From Acidobacteriota bacterium (GTDB lineage: Bacteria; Acidobacteriota; Vicinamibacteria; Vicinamibacterales; Vicinamibacteraceae): 6,582 bases of DNA. Under the pieces are notes generated by a model. It was not told where the DNA came from. It searched no databases and worked only from the letters and a program-made list of their open reading frames with translations. Made by a program: the position numbers and the translations under genes. This document shows, piece after piece, positions 1 through 4,893 of this stretch; positions within the stretch are counted from its first letter, which is position 1; every line of letters begins with the position of its first letter. The stretch lies in the NCBI GenBank assembly GCA_023427865.1, contig JAEYZV010000105.1, positions 1-6,582 on the forward strand, read 5' to 3'.

Positions 1-705
1 GAGGTGCGCGATGTGGACGCGCGTGCGCGCCAGTCCGGCAAGCGTGATGTCGCGTTCGACCCACAGCTCCTCGGCCTCGCCGGGAATGCCGCGCAGGCCG
101 AGTTCGGATGCCACCGCGCCCTCGTGCACGACGCCGTCGCCCTTGAGGGTGGGGTCCTCGCAGTGGTCGATCACCAGCACGTCGAGCATGCCCGCGTACT
201 CGAGCGCCCGGCGCATCAGCAACGCGGTCCGGATCGGATGCCCGTCGTCGGAGATCGCGACGCAGCCGGCGGCCTTCAGTTCGCCGATCTCGGCCAGTTG
301 CTCGCCTCTGGATCCCACCGATGCCGCGCCGATCGGGTACACGCGTGCGAGGTCCGCGGCGTCGGCCTTGTCGCGGATGTACCTGGTCACCGCGGCGCTG
401 TCGTTGATCGGCGAGGTGTTCGGCATGCAGGCCACGGCCGTGAAGCCGCCGGCCACCGCCGCGGCGACGCCGCTGGCCACCGTCTCCTTGTGCTCCTGGC
501 CCGGCTCGCGCAGGTGCACGTGCATGTCGATGAGCCCGGGTGTCACGATGCAGCCGGCCGGCACCTCCAGCACGGTGGCGCCGTCGGGCACGGGCAGGTT
601 GGCGCCGACCCGTACGATCACGCCGTCGCGCACCTCCACGTCGAAGATGCCGTCGCGGCCGTTGGCCGGGTCCACGACACGGCCGCCCTTCAGAATCGTC
701 GTCAT
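1..705 (-). CDS. pyrC: Dihydroorotase, type I (PyrC), 3' end cut off by window edge
   Basis: Catalyses reversible cyclisation of N-carbamoyl-aspartate to dihydroorotate, the third step of UMP synthesis, in the cytoplasm. Read on the minus strand from ATG at 705, 235 codons stay open to the window edge. The family is usually about 425-430 residues, so roughly the last 190 are missing. Visible family marks: a beta-rich N-terminal segment (MTTILKGGRVVDP), the metal-binding motif DMHVHLREPG at residues 60-69 (His62, His64, substrate Arg66), MPNT at 94-97, SDDG at 152-155 (the Asp that bridges zinc in type I enzymes), DHCE at 180-183, AEELWVERDITLA at 211-223, and HIAH at 231-234. The order and spacing match hydantoinase-like type I dihydroorotases; no metal ligand in the visible part is missing. 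It lies 7 nt after the pyrB stop. An AGGAA Shine-Dalgarno overlapping the pyrB end supports this start. Identity is near certain; only the C-terminus is unknown. Confidence 0.95.
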   Translation of the reverse strand, partial: MTTILKGGRVVDPANGRDGIFDVEVRDGVIVRVGANLPVPDGATVLEVPAGCIVTPGLIDMHVHLREPGQEHKETVASGVAAAVAGGFTAVACMPNTSPINDSAAVTRYIRDKADAADLARVYPIGAASVGSRGEQLAEIGELKAAGCVAISDDGHPIRTALLMRRALEYAGMLDVLVIDHCEDPTLKGDGVVHEGAVASELGLRGIPGEAEELWVERDITLAGLARTRVHIAHL

Positions 706-712
706 CGCCTGG

Positions 713-1660
713 TCATTCCTCGCTGCCGCCGCCGAGCAGGTAGAGCACCGCCATGCGCTCGGCCACGCCGTTGGCCACCTGCTCGAGGATGACCGCACGG
801 GAGCCGTCGGCCACCTCCGACGCGATTTCGACGCCCCGGTTCATCGGCCCCGGATGCATGACGATCGCGTCCGGCGCTGCGTGCGCGAGCCGATCGACGG
901 TCAGGCCGAACAGCGTGAAGTACTCGCGCAGGGACGGAAAGAAGTTGTTCTGCATGCGCTCGAGCTGGATGCGCAGCATCATCACGACGTCGGCGCCGTC
1001 GAGCGCTTCCTCGATGGTGCGGCACGGCGTCGCGCCCATGGCCTCGATGCCGAGGGGCACGAGCGGCCGGGGTGCCGCCACGCGTACGGTGGCTCCCATC
1101 TTGCGCAACAGCAGCAGGTTCGATCGCAGCACGCGGCTGTGCAGCAGGTCGCCCACGATGGCCACCTGCAGGCCGGCGAGCCGGCCCTTGTGCTGCCGCA
1201 TCGTGTACGCGTCGAGCAGGGCCTGCGTCGGGTGCTCGTGCAGGCCGTCGCCGGCGTTGACGATGCGCGCGCGGCAGTGGCGCGCGAGCTGGTGGCAGGC
1301 GCCCGAGGAGCCATGCCGCACCACGAGCATGTCGGGCTGCATCGCCTCGATGTTGCTCACCGTGTCGAGCAGCGTCTCGCCCTTGACCACGCTGGACGTC
1401 GACACCGCAAGGCTCAGGGTGTCGGCGCTCAAACGCTTCTCCGCGATCTCGAACGAGGTCCGCGTCCGCGTGCTCGGCTCGAAGAACAGGTTCACGACGG
1501 TGCGGCCGCGCAGGGCCGGCACCTTCTTGATCTGCCGTTGGCCGACCTCGCGCATCGCGTCGGCGGTGTCGAGGATGAGGGTGATCTCCTCGGGCGAGAG
1601 CTCGCTGATGCCGAGCAGGTGCCGGCCGCGGAGCGCCGTGACGGCAGCAACCGCGCTCAT
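713..1660 (-). CDS. pyrB: Aspartate carbamoyltransferase catalytic subunit (PyrB)
   Basis: Transfers the carbamoyl group from carbamoyl phosphate to L-aspartate, the committed step of pyrimidine synthesis. The 315-residue length is normal for the catalytic chain (about 300-315). Carbamoyl-phosphate domain: FFEPSTRTRTSFE at 59-71 with the STRTRTS phosphate loop at 63-69, and SSVVKGET at 89-96 with the active-site Lys93. HGSSGA at 116-121 and GDGLHEHPTQALLD at 137-150 complete the first half. Aspartate domain: GDLLHSRVLRSN at 170-181, MLRIQLERM at 228-236 and HPGPMNRGVEI at 269-279. The start at 1660 overlaps the pyrR stop by 4 nt (ATGA), so translation is probably coupled to pyrR. A pyrI regulatory chain is not present here, consistent with the PyrR-regulated type in which the enzyme works without a regulatory subunit (inference). 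An in-frame extension upstream to 2212 runs antiparallel to no family sequence and overlaps pyrR, so I rejected it. Confidence 0.96.
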   Translation of the reverse strand: MSAVAAVTALRGRHLLGISELSPEEITLILDTADAMREVGQRQIKKVPALRGRTVVNLFFEPSTRTRTSFEIAEKRLSADTLSLAVSTSSVVKGETLLDTVSNIEAMQPDMLVVRHGSSGACHQLARHCRARIVNAGDGLHEHPTQALLDAYTMRQHKGRLAGLQVAIVGDLLHSRVLRSNLLLLRKMGATVRVAAPRPLVPLGIEAMGATPCRTIEEALDGADVVMMLRIQLERMQNNFFPSLREYFTLFGLTVDRLAHAAPDAIVMHPGPMNRGVEIASEVADGSRAVILEQVANGVAERMAVLYLLGGGSEE

Positions 1661-2193
1661 GCCCCCTCCTCGAGCTGCACCTCGTCGAGGCCGTCGATCT
1701 CCGTCAGCCGGACCTGGACGCTCTGCGAGGGGGACGTCGGCAGGTTCTTGCCGACGTAATCGGCCTTGATCGGCAGCTCGCGGTGCCCGCGATCGACGAG
1801 CACGACCAGCTGGATGCTGCGGGGACGGCCGTAGTCGATGATGGCGTCGAGCGCCGCGCGGATCGTCCGTCCCGTGTAGAGCACGTCGTCGACGAGCAGG
1901 ATCCGGCGCCCCTCGACCGAGAAGCGGATGTCGGTGCTCCGCACGAGCGGCTGCGGCCCGACTGGGTGCCGCATGTAGTCGTCGCGGTAGAGCGTGATGT
2001 CGAGCGACCCCACGGGCACCGTGACGCCCGCCACCTGATCGAGCACCCTGGCCAGGCGCTCGGCAATCACCACGCCCCGCGTGCGGATGCCCACGAGCGC
2101 GACGTCCGAGAGATTGCGGTTGCGTTCGAGGATCTCGTGCGCGATGCGGGCGAGGCTGCGCTCGATGCGCGACCCGTCCATCACGACGGACAT
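1657..2193 (-). CDS. pyrR: PyrR, pyr mRNA-binding regulator / uracil phosphoribosyltransferase
   Basis: PyrR binds a hairpin in pyr mRNA in a UMP/UTP-dependent way and reduces expression of the operon; many members also have weak uracil phosphoribosyltransferase activity. The protein is 178 residues (Bacillus subtilis PyrR is about 181) and closely follows the family: RIAHEILERN at 16-25, VGIRTRG at 34-40, DITLYRDD at 65-72, the PRPP-binding loop ILLVDDVLYTGRT at 98-110, and VLVDRGHRELPIKADYVGKNLPTS at 131-154 (quoted in part as RGHRELPI). The RIAHE histidine (His19) corresponds to a position implicated in RNA contact in Bacillus PyrR. Start choice: ATG 2193 has a strong GGAGG at 2203-2199 with 5-nt spacing. 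A second Met at 2181 lies 17 nt from it. The frame is open upstream to a GTG at 2325, but that extension carries no PyrR-like sequence and begins inside the RNA-binding hairpin. First structural gene of the left operon; its target hairpin is at 2316-2333. Confidence 0.96.
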   Translation of the reverse strand: MSVVMDGSRIERSLARIAHEILERNRNLSDVALVGIRTRGVVIAERLARVLDQVAGVTVPVGSLDITLYRDDYMRHPVGPQPLVRSTDIRFSVEGRRILLVDDVLYTGRTIRAALDAIIDYGRPRSIQLVVLVDRGHRELPIKADYVGKNLPTSPSQSVQVRLTEIDGLDEVQLEEGA

Positions 2194-2300
2194 GACGACC
2201 TCCGCGAGGCACACGATCTCGGCACCGGACCGACGGTGCACGCGACAGGCATATTGCTGGGGACTCCCGCGCGTTGCCGCGGGACGAACGAGTGGGACAT
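2181..2300 (-). CDS. Possible 39-codon leader ORF upstream of and overlapping pyrR
   Basis: On the minus strand ATG at 2300 opens a 39-residue frame beginning MSHSFVPRQRAG and ending with TGA at 2183-2181. It is preceded by AAAGAGG (2315-2309) with 8 nt between GAGG and the ATG, a good ribosome-binding site. The frame overlaps the first codons of pyrR, and its stop forms TGATG with the second pyrR Met codon (2181). The peptide is not recognised, has no obvious membrane segment or signal peptide, and shows no run of particular amino acids. Its value is probably positional: the Shine-Dalgarno lies 3 nt after the PyrR-binding hairpin, so PyrR bound there could block ribosome loading and, through coupling, pyrR-pyrB-pyrC. 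Short open frames arise easily in GC-rich DNA, so this rests on the ribosome-binding site, the stop position and the hairpin context rather than on protein similarity. Confidence 0.5.
   Translation of the reverse strand: MSHSFVPRQRAGVPSNMPVACTVGPVPRSCASRRSSCPS
2199..2203 (-). promoter_or_regulatory. Shine-Dalgarno of pyrR
   Basis: GGAGG, read on the minus strand, 5 nt before ATG 2193; this decides the pyrR start. The preceding bases allow a small hairpin CCTC-GCG-GAGG that would cover part of this site. Ribosomes translating the leader ORF through it would keep it open; that consequence is inference. Confidence 0.7.
2265..2284 (-). other. GC-rich hairpin inside the leader ORF
   Basis: The minus-strand RNA has TCCCGCG (2284-2278), a 6-nt loop GCAACG, and CGCGGGA (2271-2265): a perfect 7-bp stem. 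No U-run follows, so it is not a standard intrinsic terminator. A second perfect stem, GCACCG/CGGTGC with loop TCGGTC, lies at 2239-2222. These could pause transcription, act with Rho, or be incidental to the base composition. The TCCCG of the first stem also occurs in the PyrR hairpin (2329-2325), so CGGGA at 2269-2265 could alternatively pair there. Confidence 0.4.
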
Positions 2301-2315
2301 TGCGTCGACCTCTTT

Positions 2316-2333
2316 GCGGCCTCACGGGACCGC
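2316..2333 (-). promoter_or_regulatory. PyrR-binding loop in the pyrRBC leader mRNA
   Basis: On the minus strand GCGGTC (2333-2328) and GGCCGC (2321-2316) form a 6-bp stem with one U-G pair, closing a hexaloop CCGUGA (2327-2322). The known PyrR target carries the loop CNGNGA and the wider consensus ARUCCNGNGAGGYU. The sequence GGTCCCGTGAGGCC fits all of it except the outermost A-U pair, replaced here by G-C, which preserves pairing. It lies about 11 nt after the predicted transcription start and 3 nt before the leader-ORF Shine-Dalgarno. It sits ahead of pyrR itself, as expected for autoregulation. No second copy was found in front of pyrKDF. Confidence 0.85.
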
Positions 2334-2350
2334 GATTAAAGAGCCGAACG

Positions 2351-2359
2351 AGTGTAGCA
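2351..2359 (-). promoter_or_regulatory. Predicted promoter (extended -10) for pyrRBC
   Basis: The minus strand reads TGCTACACT at 2359-2351: a TACACT -10 hexamer preceded by the TGn extension of sigma-70-type promoters. The region where a -35 box should lie (about 2380-2373) falls in the AT-rich repeat and gives only weak matches (GCAATT, CAATTC), consistent with reliance on the extended -10. Transcription would begin near 2344, leaving only about 11 nt before the PyrR hairpin. Confidence 0.5.
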
Positions 2360-2363
2360 CAGG

Positions 2364-2476
2364 GAGAATTGCAGAATTGCAGAATTTCAAAAATTTCGTC
2401 ACCTTCGGTAATGCTCCGATGGTTGGCGCTGCCGATGAAATTCTGAAATTCTGAAATTCTGCAATTCTGAAATTTC
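2364..2476. repeat. AT-rich inverted-repeat element built of 8-nt units (copy A)
   Basis: Left arm: units GCAGAATT at 2371-2378 and 2379-2386 with a partial unit before. Right arm: five tandem 8-nt units at 2437-2476, three exact GAAATTCT then GCAATTCT and GAAATTTC. The arms contain a perfect 18-nt inverted match: CAGAATTGCAGAATTTCA (2372-2389) against its complement at 2452-2469. The spacer between them (2398-2436) is GC-richer and contains TCACCTTCGG (2399-2408). The right arm ends 1 nt before the stop codon of the membrane AlkP-like gene and the left arm enters the pyrR promoter. The transcript could fold into a long hairpin that limits read-through into pyrRBC, but there is no clean U-tract. 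Base composition contrasts sharply with the surrounding genes. A related copy begins at 6536. Confidence 0.8.
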
Positions 2477-2477
2477 C

Positions 2478-4037
2478 CTACTGGTAGCTCCGAATGAAAC
2501 TGACGGGGCGTTCGGAGGTAAGCGACGAGACGAACAGGTCCGTGCGTGCGAAGCCGTCCATGTCGCGGGCGACGGGCAGCCCGAGGTAGTAGAGCACCGT
2601 CGGGAACACGTCGACGATGGCGCCGACCGTCTTGCGGCCTGGCGACACGTGCCGTCCGTACGCGAGCAGGAAGCCATCGGAACGGCTCGCTTCGGCGGCA
2701 AGCCCGGCATCGTCGGCAAGGCGATCCCGCAGGCGGACGAGGGGGCTTGCCGGTTCGAGCCGGTACCCCGAGACGACCAGCAGCAGGTCGTCGGGCGCGA
2801 GCCGCTCGATCACCCGCCCGACCTCGGCGTCGAGGAAGTCGTACACCGCGTCCACCTCGCGCCGCCGCGCCGCATCGTTGCGCAGCCCGAGCCCCTCCCA
2901 GCCGAAGGCCGACAGTGCCGCATAGCGGAGCGCGGCCACCGCCACGTGCTGCCTCGCGCGCAGCGCCGCCTCGAAGCGATCGCGCATCGCACGGTCGGCC
3001 CCGATGGGGTCGCCGTCGCGCGGCCGCACGTCATCCTCGATCATCTCGCCGACCCGCAAATGCCCGGCACGCGCGAGCGGCCATCCTGCCGTGACCGCCG
3101 GCACTCCGGACCCGTCGAGGACGCGCCATATCGGTGCGCCCCGCAGGTCCTCGGGCTGCACCGGCGTGCGCTGGAGCAGCCCGGAATACACCAGGAGGTC
3201 CGCGAACACGTAGCGCGGCAGCAGGTCGAGGTCGGCCCAGCCGCCCCGGTAGCGCGCCTCCGACGCCACGCCGGTACCCGGGGGGTATCGTCCGGTCGCC
3301 ACCGACGCCCAGACCGGGGTCGGTCCTCCCGACTCGACCGAGTAGAGCGTCAGCGACGCGCCGCCATCGAGCAGGCGCCCGAGATGCGGCAATCGTCCCT
3401 GCGCCGCCGCGGGTGAGACGTAGTCCAGCGACGCGCCATCGAGCAGCACGATCCACACGCGTCCCGCCGTCGGTTCCCGCAGGGAGTCGTCCACGGCCCG
3501 CACGGCGGTGCGCACGGGCGGGCGGGCCTCGCCGGTGCCTCGTGCGACGAGCGGCAGCGCCACCGCAGCGACGACGGCAATGGCCACGAGCGCGCCACCG
3601 ACACGGCTGCCGCGACGCCCGAAGCCGTAGTGGACGAGCGCGATCAGCAGCAGCACGGCGGCGGTCACCATGAGGGTCGCGGCGGCGATCGCGAAGCGTC
3701 GGCCTGCCGCCTCGGAGAGCGACGCCTCGAAGGCCGAGAGGTTCAGCCACGCCAGCAGCGCGCCGACGCCGACCACCAGCGTCGTCATCCACGCGAGCAG
3801 CCGCAGGCTCAACCACCCCGGGCCGCGCCGTGTCGAGAGGTAGCGCGCCACGCTCGCGAGAAAGAAGGCGGCGGTCAGCATCGCACCGGCCGTCACGACC
3901 AACCGCCACGCGAGGGAGAACAGCACGCCGGCGCGCAGCGGCATGGACGGATTGAGCAGCAGCACCAGGTGGCCCAGCACGATCGCGCCGAGGACGCCGG
4001 CGAGCAGGGCGTTGGTGAGCAGACGCAGGTACGGCAT
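2478..4037 (-). CDS. Membrane-anchored alkaline-phosphatase-superfamily protein with degenerate active site
   Basis: A 519-residue protein. Residues 1-165 are membrane-embedded, with about five hydrophobic segments (near 8-28, 36-64, 79-100, 115-137, 147-165). Residues 193-495 resemble the type I phosphodiesterase/nucleotide pyrophosphatase branch of the AlkP superfamily: VWIVLLDGAS at 194-203 with candidate metal ligand Asp200, GPTPVWASVATGRYPPGTGV at 238-257 with candidate nucleophile Thr240, DGFLLAYG at 454-461, and VDVFPTVLYYLGLPVARDMDG at 475-495 (quoted for its FPTVLYYLGLP core). Where the family normally has SDHG this protein has SGYRL (423-427), and no His is seen shortly before DGFLLAYG, so two metal sites look incomplete. 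The substrate is unknown. Start at 4037 is chosen because it begins the first membrane segment and the upstream extension overlaps pyrK; no good Shine-Dalgarno is seen. Its place inside a pyr locus may be incidental. Confidence 0.85.
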   Translation of the reverse strand: MPYLRLLTNALLAGVLGAIVLGHLVLLLNPSMPLRAGVLFSLAWRLVVTAGAMLTAAFFLASVARYLSTRRGPGWLSLRLLAWMTTLVVGVGALLAWLNLSAFEASLSEAAGRRFAIAAATLMVTAAVLLLIALVHYGFGRRGSRVGGALVAIAVVAAVALPLVARGTGEARPPVRTAVRAVDDSLREPTAGRVWIVLLDGASLDYVSPAAAQGRLPHLGRLLDGGASLTLYSVESGGPTPVWASVATGRYPPGTGVASEARYRGGWADLDLLPRYVFADLLVYSGLLQRTPVQPEDLRGAPIWRVLDGSGVPAVTAGWPLARAGHLRVGEMIEDDVRPRDGDPIGADRAMRDRFEAALRARQHVAVAALRYAALSAFGWEGLGLRNDAARRREVDAVYDFLDAEVGRVIERLAPDDLLLVVSGYRLEPASPLVRLRDRLADDAGLAAEASRSDGFLLAYGRHVSPGRKTVGAIVDVFPTVLYYLGLPVARDMDGFARTDLFVSSLTSERPVSFIRSYQ

Positions 4038-4049
4038 GACCGGATGCGC

Positions 4050-4062
4050 TATGCTGCCTCGG
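4050..4062 (+). promoter_or_regulatory. Possible leaderless-type -10 element before pyrK
   Basis: TATGCT (4050-4055) fits TANNNT and is followed by 7 nt and then ATG 4063, the geometry of promoters whose transcripts start at the start codon. No convincing -35 box and no Shine-Dalgarno before 4063 are seen. If this is the promoter, pyrK mRNA would be leaderless. A single degenerate hexamer is weak evidence. Confidence 0.3.
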
Positions 4063-4893
4063 ATGGTCGTGGACGATCTGGCCGAGGTGCTCGGGAATCG
4101 TACGCTCTCGGCAGAGTACAACGTCGTCACGCTGGCCGCGCCCCGTGTCGCGGCTGCTGCGAGGCCGGGACAGTTCGTCATGATCAAGACGACCCCCGGG
4201 CTCGAGCCGCTGCTCCGCCGCCCGTTCTCGATCTTCGAGATCGTTCGCGCCGCCGACGGGGCGCCGCTGGGCGTCAGCATCCTGAACAAGCGCATCGGCG
4301 TCGGTACGGGACACCTGTTCGAGGTCCGCGTCGGTGAGCGCCTCGCGTGCCTCGGACCGCTCGGGCAACCGTGGCCGCTCGTGGAACCACCGACCGCGGC
4401 ATGGATGGTTGCGGGTGGTGTCGGGCTCGCGCCGTTTGCGACGCTGACCGACGCCCTCCTGGCACGCGGCGTGTCGCTGCGACTGTTCTACGGCGCCCGC
4501 CGCGGCGAGGACCTGTACTACGCCGACTGGTTCGCCGGACGCGGCGTCGAGCTCGTGCTCGCGACCGAGGACGGCAGTCGGGGCGATCACGGGCGCGTCA
4601 CCGTACCGCTCGAGCGGGCCCTGCGTGAGCACGGACGCGACAAGCGCATCGCCATCTACTGCTGCGGACCCACGCCGATGATGCAGGCCGTGGCCACCCT
4701 GGCCGCAGGGGCCGGGCACGACGCCTGGGTGTCGCTCGAACAGGTGATGGGCTGCGGCATGGGCGGCTGTTACAGCTGCGTCGTGCCGGTGAAGATGGCC
4801 GACGGCTCGGCGCATTTCGTGCGCTCGTGCACCTCCGGGCCGGTGTTCGCCGCCAGCGAGCTGCAATGGGAAGGGCTGGCGCACCATGGTTGA
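4063..4893 (+). CDS. pyrK: Dihydroorotate dehydrogenase B, electron-transfer subunit (PyrK)
   Basis: FAD- and [2Fe-2S]-containing partner that passes electrons from PyrD to NAD+. With the chosen start it has 276 residues, slightly above the usual 250-265. In order: ARPGQFVMIK near 33-42, the FAD-binding RRPFSIFE near 51-58, GGVGLAPF in the NAD-binding domain, FYGARRGEDLYY, ATEDGSRGDHG, and YCCGPTPMM. The cluster motif MGCGMGGCYSC followed by FVRSC gives the spacing C-x4-C-x2-C-x16-C, with all four cluster cysteines present. Alternative in-frame starts are ATG 4036 and ATG 4051; the frame extends to 3943 but that part is antisense to the neighbouring gene. I prefer 4063 because homology-like sequence begins just after it and a TANNNT box sits 7 nt upstream; 4051 is a real alternative. 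It overlaps pyrD by 8 nt, supporting coordinated production of the two subunits. Confidence 0.93.
   Translation: MVVDDLAEVLGNRTLSAEYNVVTLAAPRVAAAARPGQFVMIKTTPGLEPLLRRPFSIFEIVRAADGAPLGVSILNKRIGVGTGHLFEVRVGERLACLGPLGQPWPLVEPPTAAWMVAGGVGLAPFATLTDALLARGVSLRLFYGARRGEDLYYADWFAGRGVELVLATEDGSRGDHGRVTVPLERALREHGRDKRIAIYCCGPTPMMQAVATLAAGAGHDAWVSLEQVMGCGMGGCYSCVVPVKMADGSAHFVRSCTSGPVFAASELQWEGLAHHG

Noticed and set aside
11..1759. 582-codon plus-strand open frame antisense to pyrC, pyrB and the end of pyrR
   Set aside because: Composition-driven frame in GC-rich DNA; the translation is Arg/Ser/His-rich with no family motif, while the opposite strand encodes three clear enzymes.
2265..2284. Intrinsic terminator of a pyr attenuator
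   Set aside because: The stem is strong but no run of T follows on the minus strand, so a classical terminator is not supported.
2194..2325. PyrR starting at GTG 2325 with a 44-residue extension
   Set aside because: The GTG lies in the loop of the PyrR-binding hairpin, the extension has no PyrR similarity, and ATG 2193 has a strong Shine-Dalgarno and gives the normal family length.
2364..2476. CRISPR array
   Set aside because: Units are 8 nt and contiguous, without spacers of constant length; they form an inverted-repeat element instead.
3943..4062. PyrK starting at ATG 3943
   Set aside because: The 40 extra residues are antisense to the membrane segments of the neighbouring gene and unlike PyrK; the conserved sequence begins after 4063.
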